Assembly: GCA_043805435.1 (NCBI GenBank)
Contig: JAZDHY010000069.1
Location: 72,456-136,455, forward strand
Length of the DNA: 64,000 bases
Origin: JAEXOD01 sp043805435
GTDB lineage: Bacteria > Bacteroidota > Ignavibacteria > Ignavibacteriales > Melioribacteraceae
Direction of reading: 5' to 3'
Below, piece after piece: positions 27,352-36,174 of this stretch (within the stretch, counting starts at the first letter, position 1; each line of letters starts with the position of its first letter). Both the position numbers and the translations under genes were made by a program. The notes under the pieces were generated by a model. That model was not told the origin of the DNA and did not search any database. It saw nothing but the letters and a program-made list of their open reading frames with translations.

Positions 27352-28467
27352 TTAATCCTTTACAAAATCTTTATAATAATTAATTACTTTATCTGTTAAA
27401 TATTCAATATCAAAATATTCAACAGCTCTCCGGCGGGCATTGTTTCCAAAATTAATTCTTGTTTCTTCGGATAAAATCAATAGTTCTAATTTTTCTGCCA
27501 ACTGTCTGCTATTATGATTAGTAAAAAGATAACTCGTTTGACCATCAATAGCAATGTCTAAAATTCCGTCACTATTAGAGCATACGCTTGGTTTAGCCAT
27601 ACTCATTGCCTCAACAAGGGCAATACCAAATGCTTCGGCATGTGAAGGAAAAGCAAAAATATCCATTGCCGAAATAACATTTTCGGTATCTTTTCTAAAA
27701 CCCGTAAAAATAAATTCTTTTGTTAAATTGTAATCAATAACCATTTGTTTTATTTTATCGGCAAACTCTGTTTCACCGCGGCTTGGTTCGCCAACCAATA
27801 AAAATTTTAAATTATCATATTTTTGTATCAAAATTTTGGCCGCTTCAATTAAATCAATATGTCCTTTGCCTGAACTGAACCGGGCTAACATACCAATAAC
27901 AATATCGGTATCTTTTAATCCTAACTGTAATCTTTCTTTTTCCCTATCAATTTTTTCCGGATTAAAACGATTAGTATCGGTTCCGTTATGCAGCATTAAC
28001 ACTTTATCTTGTTTAAGTGTTGTAGTATTTAATAAATTATTATTTATTACGGTACTTATTGCAAAAGCGGCATTTAACCTTTTATAAAGCCATTTATGTA
28101 AAAAATCCTTTTTAATTACAAAAGAGCCGACCTGTTTTGTTAAAAATAAAGGGATATCTAAATCTGCAAGTTTTAATGCAGGTACCAAAAGCCATAAATC
28201 TTTGGAGGCTTGAGTATGAACTAAACTGTAATTTTTAGATTTTAATAATCTGCTTACTTTAATTGTTTCGCTTAAATTAAAATAACCCGAAAATTGTGAC
28301 CTAAAAGTTATTATATTCTGTCTTTTTGCTTCAATTTCAATTTTTGACCCGGCATAACACAATAATTCTGTATGAATCCCCCGTTTTAACAGTTGTTGGA
28401 CGGCTTGAATTGTAAACATTTCCATGCCGCCCCAACTTAAAGAAAGACAAGAATAAAGTACGGTCAT
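27352..28467 (-). CDS. GT4-family glycosyltransferase
   Basis: The 371-aa GT-B protein has an N-terminal Gly-rich turn (SLSWGGMEMFTIQ), a C-lobe opening with IGMLARFSSGKGH, and the donor-binding motif EAFGIALVEAM followed by AKPSVCSNSDG. These are features of GT4 enzymes that build lipopolysaccharide or other surface glycans. Its ATG overlaps the stop of the SpoIID-like gene (TAATG). Acceptor and sugar donor cannot be told. No other glycan genes are adjacent. Confidence 0.93.
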   Translation of the reverse strand: MTVLYSCLSLSWGGMEMFTIQAVQQLLKRGIHTELLCYAGSKIEIEAKRQNIITFRSQFSGYFNLSETIKVSRLLKSKNYSLVHTQASKDLWLLVPALKLADLDIPLFLTKQVGSFVIKKDFLHKWLYKRLNAAFAISTVINNNLLNTTTLKQDKVLMLHNGTDTNRFNPEKIDREKERLQLGLKDTDIVIGMLARFSSGKGHIDLIEAAKILIQKYDNLKFLLVGEPSRGETEFADKIKQMVIDYNLTKEFIFTGFRKDTENVISAMDIFAFPSHAEAFGIALVEAMSMAKPSVCSNSDGILDIAIDGQTSYLFTNHNSRQLAEKLELLILSEETRINFGNNARRRAVEYFDIEYLTDKVINYYKDFVKD

Positions 28468-29807
28468 TAATAAATCTTCAAAATTGTTGAATTTTTAAAG
28501 TAATGAAGTAAAATCTCATCAAAACGGTAACCTTTTTCACCCATAACCGCTGCTCCAATTTGGCACAAACCAACTCCGTGTCCCCAGCCGGCACCGGTTA
28601 ATACAAATTTTTGCGGAATACCGTTTACAATATCAAATTTATCAACAACAAAAGCCGAGCTGTATAAATGCGATTTTGAAAGCGTTCTTCTTATTTCAAG
28701 TTCTTTACCAATAATAAAGGTTTTTTTAGTACCAATAATTTTTAATTTTATTAATCTGCCGGAATGTCCTCTTTCAAGGGGAACCATATCAATAATTTCA
28801 CCGTAATCTATACCGCTTTTTTCTAAAATCAGTTTTGATAAGTCTTCGTTTGTAAATTCCACTTTCCATCTGTAAAAATCGGTAGTCGTTTGGTCATAAT
28901 CCAATAATACTTGAGCTAATACTTTAGGATCATTTGTATTACAAAACGATGAAGGAGAATTTCTTATCCATACATCAGCGGCTTCTTCTTTTGTTAAATC
29001 CAGTTCGTAATTATCCGGTTCAAATTTGTAATCAATAACACTTGTTAAATAAGCATGTTTTACCGGCTCCCATACATTTTCAAACGATTCGCTAATGCCG
29101 CCGCAAGTTTTGCTGAAACGGGCATCACAAATTTTGCCTTCGTAACTTACTACAAGTCCGCGTGTTTCTTCTACGGCTTGTTTAACCTTTGGAGTATATG
29201 CTTTTGTAATGCCTTGGTATCTTTGGCAATGGTCGTCCGCACAAACATCAAACAATACATGGTCTTCTCTATCGTACCATTTAACTATTTCATCTTCGGT
29301 AATATATGTACTGTTATATTTAACATCTTGTTTTGCAAGTTCTTTGCCTTTTTCTATTTGAGCTAATAACCAGCTGCGCGAAATTATTGAATGTGCTTTT
29401 AATAATTCTTTTGAACTTGTTGCGCTCATTTCGGAAGAAATAACACTTGTTAAATAATCTTCAAGCGGAACAATATTTATTGCAATAATTTTATCGTTAT
29501 CTTTTAATAGTTTTAAAGAACCGACAAAACGTTCTTTTTCTTTCTTTTCCCAATGGAATTTAATGCCAATTATTACATCGCGGATTAAAAAACTGTCTTC
29601 GGTCATATCGTTTGGTAAAAATATAACTTCGTTTTCAAAAACAAGAGTTCTATCATCTTTTTCTACTGATATTTTGCCGTTTACAATTTTAGCGGAATAT
29701 CTGCCGTTTTGCTTTTCAGTAATTCCGTTAACAAAAAACTCTCCATTTAAATCAAAATTGATTTCATCGCTCGTTAAAATAGACACGTTGATTTTAGGTT
29801 CTTCCAT
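28467..29807 (-). CDS. SpoIID/LytB domain protein
   Basis: Start placed at ATG 29807; a TTG four codons upstream is less likely. The SpoIID core is clear: EMSATSSKELLKAHSIISRS in the catalytic helix, TCGGISESFENVW, and the C-terminal GWGHGVGLCQIGA. SpoIID is a lytic transglycosylase that trims denuded glycan; LytB-type homologues occur widely in non-sporulating bacteria. No signal peptide is visible at the chosen start, which is odd for a wall enzyme and may mean a cytoplasmic or non-classical location. It is first in the six-gene run ending with the cyclase. Confidence 0.9.
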   Translation of the reverse strand: MEEPKINVSILTSDEINFDLNGEFFVNGITEKQNGRYSAKIVNGKISVEKDDRTLVFENEVIFLPNDMTEDSFLIRDVIIGIKFHWEKKEKERFVGSLKLLKDNDKIIAINIVPLEDYLTSVISSEMSATSSKELLKAHSIISRSWLLAQIEKGKELAKQDVKYNSTYITEDEIVKWYDREDHVLFDVCADDHCQRYQGITKAYTPKVKQAVEETRGLVVSYEGKICDARFSKTCGGISESFENVWEPVKHAYLTSVIDYKFEPDNYELDLTKEEAADVWIRNSPSSFCNTNDPKVLAQVLLDYDQTTTDFYRWKVEFTNEDLSKLILEKSGIDYGEIIDMVPLERGHSGRLIKLKIIGTKKTFIIGKELEIRRTLSKSHLYSSAFVVDKFDIVNGIPQKFVLTGAGWGHGVGLCQIGAAVMGEKGYRFDEILLHYFKNSTILKIY

Positions 29808-29986
29808 AATATAAGCCAAATTTAATTTTAAAATATTTCAATATTAAAGATATAAAAATAAATAATCAGTTTTAAGTGAAAAAGGAAAAAATAGTCTTTT
29901 CTTAAAAGTTTTGTTGTTTCCAGTATTGTTATAAATAATTGTGTTAAAATGGCTATTTATTTGGTAAAATAGTTAAAATCTAAAAA

Positions 29987-30026
29987 ATTTGTGATATAAA
30001 ACATGGTGGAGAAATATATCACAAAT
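29987..30026. promoter_or_regulatory. 12-bp perfect inverted repeat upstream of the propeller genes
   Basis: ATTTGTGATATA (29987-29998) is followed, 16 nt later, by TATATCACAAAT (30015-30026). The half-sites look like CRP/FNR-type TGTGA..TCACA halves but are too far apart for one dimer. It may be an operator pair or an RNA hairpin. The surrounding 29.81-30.24 kb gap otherwise shows only the promoter listed below and AT-rich sequence. Confidence 0.45.
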
Positions 30027-30143
30027 ATGAATGTCCTTTTTATTATTATTGAAGTGATATTATTTTTATATGGGAATAATTATTTATTTTTTGATAAAAA
30101 CAATGGAATTATTAATAAACATTAATTTGGGAAATAAATAAAA

Positions 30144-30172
30144 TTGCAAAACTTAGGTTATAGTTGTAAATT
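30144..30172 (+). promoter_or_regulatory. Possible promoter for the tandem propeller genes
   Basis: TTGCAA (30144-30149), 17 nt, TAAATT (30167-30172). The -10 hexamer is the same as that proposed upstream of the other T9SS-sorted propeller at 8.9 kb. It gives a leader of about 65 nt. Chance match in AT-rich DNA cannot be excluded. Confidence 0.35.
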
Positions 30173-30242
30173 TAGTTGCTAGGTTTTTTAATTTTATAAC
30201 ACGTAAAAATAATCTACAATGGCTGGTGGAAAAGGAGTTGAT

Positions 30243-32267
30243 ATGAACAAGTTTTATATTTTAATTTATTTGGTTTTAACATTAACGGTTACTGTTTACG
30301 CGCAAAATCCGGAATGGATAAATTACTTATATACACCAATTACATGTACTGCGCTTGAAGGTGATAATATTTGGATTGGTACAAGTGATGGCGGATTAAC
30401 AAAATACAACAAAATAACCGGTAAAAAAATACTTTATAATAAATCAAATTCCGGTTTGCTGGTTAATGATATTAGGTCAATAGCAATAGATAATGAAGGA
30501 AATAAATGGATTGGGACTGATTACGGTTTAGTAAAATTTGACGGTACGGATTGGACTGTTTATAATACAACAAATTCCGGTGTGCCGGATGATTTTATTA
30601 TGGCAGTAGCAATAGATAATGAAGGAAACAAATGGGTTGGTACTTTCATGGGTGGTTTGGCAAAATTCAACGGTACAGATTGGGCTGTGTATAATAGGTT
30701 TAATTCAGGTTTGCCGAATGATGAAATTTCGTCAATAACAATAGATAATGAAGGAAATAAATGGATTGGAGCTTGTGTATATGGTTTGGTTAAATTTGAT
30801 GGCAAAGAGTGGGTGGTGTACAATACATCAAATTCCGGTATGCCGAATAGTCTTATTAATTCAGTAGCAATAGATAATGACGGTAATAAATGGATTGGAA
30901 CTAAAAATGGTGGTTTGGTTAAATTTGAGGGTAAAGAGTGGATTGTGTATAATACATCAAATTCAGGTTTGCCGGATAATGAGGTAAGGAATGTAGTTAT
31001 AGATAACAACGGCGATAAATGGATTGGAACTAATAATGGTGGTTTAGCAAAATTTAACGGTACCGATTGGATTGTTTATAATACTTTTAATTCAGGTCTT
31101 CCGGATAATTTTGTTCGTAAAATAATTATTGATGATGAAGAAAACAAGTGGATTGATACAGGCGGCTTGGGTTTGGCAAAGTTTGATGGTCAAAATTGGA
31201 ATATTTTTTATGTTTTATTCAGCTCTTTGCCTAATAACGCGGTTCTTGAAATTGAAATGGATAACGAGGGGGCTATGTGGATTGGAACTGTAAAAGGTTT
31301 GGCTAAATTTAACGGGAAGGATTGGATTGTTTATAATAAAAAAAATTCCGGTTTGCCGGATAATAATATTAGGGCAATAGCAATAGATAATGAAGGAAAT
31401 AAATGGATTGGGACAGAGGAAGGTGGTTTAGCCAAATTTAATGGGACGGATTGGATTGTTTACAAAAGGTTAAATTCCGGTTTGCCGGGTGACAATGTTA
31501 ACTCAATTACAATAGACACCGAAGGAAACAAATGGATTGGAACTTCGTATGGTTTAGCCAAATTTGATGATACGGTCTGGACCGCTTACAATTCATCAAA
31601 TTCCGGTTTCCCGGTCTATGATGAAATAACAACTATAGCTATAGATAACAAAGGGAATAAATGGGTTGGGACTTACCAGAGTGGTTTAGCAAAATTTAAC
31701 GGCACAGATTGGGTTCTTTATAATTCGTCAAATTCCGGTTTGCCGGATAACCATGTTAATTCAATTAAAATAGATGCCGAAGGAAATAAATGGATTGGGA
31801 CAGATGGTGGTTTAGCCAAATTTAATAGGAAGGGTTGGATTATATATAATGGAATAAATCCCGAACTGCCGGACTATGGAATTCTTTCGTTAGCAATTGA
31901 TAATGAGGGAAATAAATGGATTGGGACTTTGTACGGTGGCTTAACAGTATTTAACGAAGGCGGTGTGGTTAGCGTTGATGATAAAAACGTTAATAATAGA
32001 CCTAACGATTTTGTTTTACAGCAAAATTACCCTAATCCGTTTAACCCAAACACAACAATAAGTTTTAATTTACCGCAGCAAACATTTGTTACCTTAAAAA
32101 TATACGATATTTTAGGTAAAGAGATAACTACACTTGTAAATGAAGAATTAAATGCGGGTACCTACCAAAAAAACTGGCACTCGGCAGGTTTAAGCAGCGG
32201 AATATATTTCTACAGACTGCAGGCAGGCAGCTATACCCAAACACGTAAAATGATAATGGTGAAATAA
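30243..32267 (+). CDS. Secreted two-component-regulator-propeller (Reg_prop) repeat protein, T9SS-sorted
   Basis: Start at ATG 30243, after AAAGGAG; the longer frame from 30219 includes the ribosome site. A signal peptide (MNKFYILIYLVLTLTVTVYA) precedes 13 repeats of about 42 residues, consensus AIDNEGNKWIGT..GGLAKFNG.DW.VYN..NSGLP. These are Reg_prop blades, so roughly two propellers with one blade short or degenerate (blade 7 reads NKWIDT). The end is a type IX sorting domain (NYPNPFNPNTTISF, VTLKIYDILGKEI, SGIYFYRLQAG, RKMIMVK). Reg_prop blades usually sit in hybrid sensor kinases; here they are free and exported. A paralogue follows directly, so the locus arose by tandem duplication. Confidence 0.92.
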   Translation: MNKFYILIYLVLTLTVTVYAQNPEWINYLYTPITCTALEGDNIWIGTSDGGLTKYNKITGKKILYNKSNSGLLVNDIRSIAIDNEGNKWIGTDYGLVKFDGTDWTVYNTTNSGVPDDFIMAVAIDNEGNKWVGTFMGGLAKFNGTDWAVYNRFNSGLPNDEISSITIDNEGNKWIGACVYGLVKFDGKEWVVYNTSNSGMPNSLINSVAIDNDGNKWIGTKNGGLVKFEGKEWIVYNTSNSGLPDNEVRNVVIDNNGDKWIGTNNGGLAKFNGTDWIVYNTFNSGLPDNFVRKIIIDDEENKWIDTGGLGLAKFDGQNWNIFYVLFSSLPNNAVLEIEMDNEGAMWIGTVKGLAKFNGKDWIVYNKKNSGLPDNNIRAIAIDNEGNKWIGTEEGGLAKFNGTDWIVYKRLNSGLPGDNVNSITIDTEGNKWIGTSYGLAKFDDTVWTAYNSSNSGFPVYDEITTIAIDNKGNKWVGTYQSGLAKFNGTDWVLYNSSNSGLPDNHVNSIKIDAEGNKWIGTDGGLAKFNRKGWIIYNGINPELPDYGILSLAIDNEGNKWIGTLYGGLTVFNEGGVVSVDDKNVNNRPNDFVLQQNYPNPFNPNTTISFNLPQQTFVTLKIYDILGKEITTLVNEELNAGTYQKNWHSAGLSSGIYFYRLQAGSYTQTRKMIMVK

Positions 32268-32361
32268 AAGAGGTAATTAATTATGCTGGTTATAACTTAT
32301 TTATACATAAAATTTAACAAATTTATATGTTGCCAATTTTGGTTTGGCAAAAGGAGTTGAT

Positions 32362-34515
32362 ATGAACAAATTTTATATTTTAATTTATTTGGTTTTAACC
32401 TTAACGGTTACTGTTTATGCACAAAACCCCGAGTGGATACATTACGGATATACACCAATTACACGTACTGCCATCGAAGGGGATAATATTTGGATTGGTA
32501 CAATTAATGGCGGATTAACAAAATACAACAAAATAACCGGCAAAAAAACGTATTATACTACATCCAATTCCGGTTTGCCGTCTGATAGTGTCTATACGAT
32601 TGCAATAGATAATGAAGGAAATAAATGGATTGGGACTACTGGCGGTTTAGCTAAATTTAATGGTACGGATTGGATTGTTTATAACACAACAAATTCCGGT
32701 TTACCGGAGAATAATGTTTATGCAATAACAATTGATAATGACAGCATTAAATGGATTAGAACATATGACGAGGGTTTGGTTAAATTTGATGGCCAAGAGT
32801 GGATTGTTTACAATACATCAAATTCCGGTTTGCCGGGTAATTATATCACGGCAATGGCAATAGATAATGAAGGAAATAAGTGGATTGGTACTTCTAGCAG
32901 TGGTTTGGCAAAATTTGACGGAACCGATTGGACGGTTTATAATATTTCAAATTCCGGTTTGCCAAGTAATAATATTAGGTTAATAACAATAGATAACAAT
33001 GGAGTTAACTGGATTGGGATTGATGGCGGTTTGGCCAAATTTAACGGAACCGATTGGGTGATTTATAATGCGACAAATTCCGTTTTAACGAACAATAGGA
33101 TTACTTCGATAGTAATAGATGATGAAGGGAATAAGTGGATTGGAATTTATTATGGTGGTTTAGTCAAATTTGACGATGTGGATTGGACTGTTTATAATAT
33201 TTCAAATTTCGGTTTGCCAACTAATAGTGTTGAAACAATAGCAGTTGACAATGAAGGGAATAAATGGATTGGAACGGGCGGCCCAAGCTTGGTAAAATTT
33301 GATAATTCAAACTGGACTGTTTATAATGTTTTGTTTTCGTGTTTGCCACGTAATGGGATTGACGCGGTAGCAATAGATAACAATGGAGTTAAATGGATTG
33401 GGACTTATGACGGTTTGGCCGAATTTAACGGTACAGATTGGAATATTTATAACACATCAAATTCGGGTTTGCCGAATAATGATATTACGGCAATAGCAGT
33501 TGACGGTGAGGGTAATAAATGGATTGGGACATATGGAGGTGGTTTAGCCAAATTTAATGGTACAGATTGGACTGTTTACATTCTTTTTTATTGCGGCTTG
33601 CCATGTACGTATGTCTATTCAATAGCAATAGATAATGAAGGTAATAAATGGATTGGGACTGATGGCGGTTTGGCAATATTTAACGGCACGGATTGGGTTA
33701 TTTATAATGATGATAATTCAGTTTTACGCGGTGGTTGGATTAGTTCAATAGCAATAGATAATGAAGGAAATAAATGGATTGGTACTGGTTTAGATGGTTT
33801 ATACAAATTTAATGGCACGGATTGGACTAATTATCACGAGTCAAATTCCGGGTTGCCGGATGATAATATTATGTCAATAGCAATAGATAATGAAGGGAAT
33901 AAATGGATTGGGATATATCTATGTGGTTTAGCCAAATTTAATGGTACAGATTGGACTGTTTATTACACGGCAAATTCCGGGTTGCCGGATAATACTGTTA
34001 CTTCAATAGCAACAGATAATGAGGGGAATAAATGGATTGGGACAAATGGATCTGGTTTAGCCAAATTTAACGGTACGGATTGGGTCGTTTATAATACATC
34101 CAATTCAGGTTTACCAAGTAATTGGGTTAGAACAATAGCAATAGATAACGAAGGAAATAAGTGGATTGGAACTGATTCTGATGGCTTAGCCGTATTTAAA
34201 GAGGGTGGCGTAGTGATAAGCGTTGATGATAAAAATATTAATAATACACCTAACGATTTTGTTTTACAGCAAAATTACCCCAATCCGTTTAACCCAAACA
34301 CAACAATAAGTTTTAATTTACCCCGGCAAACTTTTGTTACCTTAAAAATATACGATATTTTGGGCAAAGAAATAACTACACTTGTAAATGAAGAATTAAA
34401 TGCGGGAACCTACCAAAAAGACTGGCACCCTGCCGGTTTAAGCAGCGGAATATATTTCTACAGACTGCAGGCAGGCAGCTATACCCAAACACGTAAAATG
34501 ATAATGGTGAAATAA
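32362..34515 (+). CDS. Secreted Reg_prop repeat protein, tandem paralogue
   Basis: Start at ATG 32362, after AAAGGAG, exactly as in the upstream copy. The signal peptide is identical in amino-acid sequence (MNKFYILIYLVLTLTVTVYA) and the sorting domain nearly so, while the repeat region differs in length (14 blades against 13) and order. Fourteen blades fit two complete seven-bladed propellers. Several blades have lost consensus residues (VNWIGIDGG, IKWIRTYDEG). Conserved ends around a shuffled centre point to unequal recombination between blades. It ends at a palindromic terminator that looks derived from IS ends. Confidence 0.92.
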   Translation: MNKFYILIYLVLTLTVTVYAQNPEWIHYGYTPITRTAIEGDNIWIGTINGGLTKYNKITGKKTYYTTSNSGLPSDSVYTIAIDNEGNKWIGTTGGLAKFNGTDWIVYNTTNSGLPENNVYAITIDNDSIKWIRTYDEGLVKFDGQEWIVYNTSNSGLPGNYITAMAIDNEGNKWIGTSSSGLAKFDGTDWTVYNISNSGLPSNNIRLITIDNNGVNWIGIDGGLAKFNGTDWVIYNATNSVLTNNRITSIVIDDEGNKWIGIYYGGLVKFDDVDWTVYNISNFGLPTNSVETIAVDNEGNKWIGTGGPSLVKFDNSNWTVYNVLFSCLPRNGIDAVAIDNNGVKWIGTYDGLAEFNGTDWNIYNTSNSGLPNNDITAIAVDGEGNKWIGTYGGGLAKFNGTDWTVYILFYCGLPCTYVYSIAIDNEGNKWIGTDGGLAIFNGTDWVIYNDDNSVLRGGWISSIAIDNEGNKWIGTGLDGLYKFNGTDWTNYHESNSGLPDDNIMSIAIDNEGNKWIGIYLCGLAKFNGTDWTVYYTANSGLPDNTVTSIATDNEGNKWIGTNGSGLAKFNGTDWVVYNTSNSGLPSNWVRTIAIDNEGNKWIGTDSDGLAVFKEGGVVISVDDKNINNTPNDFVLQQNYPNPFNPNTTISFNLPRQTFVTLKIYDILGKEITTLVNEELNAGTYQKDWHPAGLSSGIYFYRLQAGSYTQTRKMIMVK

Positions 34516-34530
34516 ATAAAACTTTATTGG

Positions 34531-34588
34531 TTGTCTCAAAAGAACTATATGGTCAATGGATAATTAACTTTTGAGACAATCTTTTTTT
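34531..34588 (+). terminator. Palindromic terminator made of IS1182-like end sequences
   Basis: TTGTCTCAAAAG (34531-34542) pairs perfectly with CTTTTGAGACAA (34568-34579) and is followed by TCTTTTTTT, a functional-looking intrinsic terminator for the propeller genes. Both arms equal the presumed terminal repeat of the IS fragment at 16.5 kb. It may be a tiny non-autonomous element or two abutted IS ends. Confidence 0.65.
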
Positions 34589-34597
34589 GCCATTTCC

Positions 34598-36076
34598 TTA
34601 ATAAACAAAAATATGACATCTATATGATTTTAACTCAATATATACTCCGGTATGGTAAGCTTCTTCTGTTGTTCTTGTATAATTAATATCATTTAGTAAA
34701 TCCTTCAATTCAAAAACATCCGGGTAACCCGCAACATCCAATTTAATACGTGCTGTAGAAGTAACGTTAGCAAAATTAAGCACAACAAGAGCTTTTTCAT
34801 GTTTATAACGCCACTCATAAGCAATTAAATTTCTAAACGTAATATTCCCTTCCCACGGGCAATGTATTTGCACCAAATGCCAATCACCATAACGAAAAAT
34901 ATCACTTCTGGTTATATGCAATAACTTAGTATAAAATTCTTGCATACAGGTTAACACAACTTCTTTCGGCTCCCGTCCAAGCTGAACAGGTAATTTAATT
35001 TTTTTCCCTTCAAACTGTCCTTCGTTATATAGCTTTAATCCGGTAATTGTACTTATAAGCACTGCGGAAAGTTTTGCTCTTTCTTTTCCTAATAATGTAA
35101 CGGCTCTGGGTTCATCATGATTTTCGATAAATCTGCACGACCTTTCTTGATAGTCGGGTTCGGCATATAAATGGCTTGTAATTTCTCTTGGATCACCATG
35201 ATGTAATTTATCAATTAACTTTTTATCATATGTATAATCAAAACCAAGTTGTTGTAATTCCCATTCCAAATCCCAATACACTTCGGCAAGGAATACAAAA
35301 TCAGGCTTATCAACTTTTACAGCCGTAATGGCTTCCTGCCAAAAATGCGTTTCGGGACGTGCAAAACCCATTTTGTTTAATGTTCCGCCCCATGTATTAA
35401 TAAATACATTGTTAAGTGTAAGCATAGCCATATCGCATCTTAGGCCGTCACAAATATTAGAGATTTTTTTTAAGAGATTAATCTGATATTCGCGTGCTTC
35501 CAAACTAAAATAATTAACCTGAGCAGTATCTTGCCAAGCAGGAAAAAACGGGTCTCTTCCATGAGCAAAAATCAAATCCTCATCAGCAAAAGGTTTAAAA
35601 TATGTATATTGGTCTCGGCTGTAAATTTCCTGATCCGCCGTTAAAAATATTTCACTGTTTGTACGAAGAAGTACACTATCGGCACTATAATGATTGGAAA
35701 CAAAATCCAGAATAAGTTTAATCCCCCTTTTGTTGAGTTCTTGTTTTAGAAGTATTAAACTTTCCTCTCCGCCAAGCTCCGGGCTTATTTCGTAAACATT
35801 AATAGAATATGGCGAACCGATAACATCTTCCTTTTTCCAGTCTTTTAATGCATTATTATACTCTTTTACCAGCCCTTCTTCAAAACAATATTTCTCAATT
35901 GTAGAACGACAAGTTTTCCACACGCCCATAAGCCATACAAAATCGATTCCCAAATCAGCCAAATTATCCCAATAGCTGTTTGGTACTTTGTCTAAAGTAA
36001 TGGATTTTTCCCCATCGGAAAAGTTTTTAATCCACACTCTTGTATTTATTTCGTATATGTTTTTATTTGATCTCAT
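34598..36076 (-). CDS. Alpha-amylase family (GH13) glycoside hydrolase or transglycosylase
   Basis: Start at ATG 36076; a TTG four codons upstream is less likely. The (beta/alpha)8 barrel has region I DFVSNH (124-129), region II GLRCDMAML with Arg213 and nucleophile Asp215, region III LAEVYW with acid/base Glu265, and region IV ENHDEPRA with His320-Asp321. All catalytic residues are present. A beta-rich C-terminal domain follows. There is no signal peptide, so it acts on intracellular alpha-glucans or related saccharides; exact specificity is unclear. Confidence 0.9.
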   Translation of the reverse strand: MRSNKNIYEINTRVWIKNFSDGEKSITLDKVPNSYWDNLADLGIDFVWLMGVWKTCRSTIEKYCFEEGLVKEYNNALKDWKKEDVIGSPYSINVYEISPELGGEESLILLKQELNKRGIKLILDFVSNHYSADSVLLRTNSEIFLTADQEIYSRDQYTYFKPFADEDLIFAHGRDPFFPAWQDTAQVNYFSLEAREYQINLLKKISNICDGLRCDMAMLTLNNVFINTWGGTLNKMGFARPETHFWQEAITAVKVDKPDFVFLAEVYWDLEWELQQLGFDYTYDKKLIDKLHHGDPREITSHLYAEPDYQERSCRFIENHDEPRAVTLLGKERAKLSAVLISTITGLKLYNEGQFEGKKIKLPVQLGREPKEVVLTCMQEFYTKLLHITRSDIFRYGDWHLVQIHCPWEGNITFRNLIAYEWRYKHEKALVVLNFANVTSTARIKLDVAGYPDVFELKDLLNDINYTRTTEEAYHTGVYIELKSYRCHIFVY

Positions 36077-36174
36077 TTCAAATTCCAAAAAATTATAATA
36101 TTAGTGAATATAACAGTATTTTTTTATTTTTCAATAAAATAAAAAATATTTATTTTAAAATAATTTTTTGTTAT

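Noticed and set aside
29987..30026. A single CRP-dimer operator
   Set aside because: The half-sites are 16 nt apart plus inner bases, far wider than the six-base spacing of CRP/FNR sites.
30560..31009. Long antisense frame inside the first propeller gene
   Set aside because: It is the mirror of the regular blade repeats, which leave the opposite strand open by periodicity.
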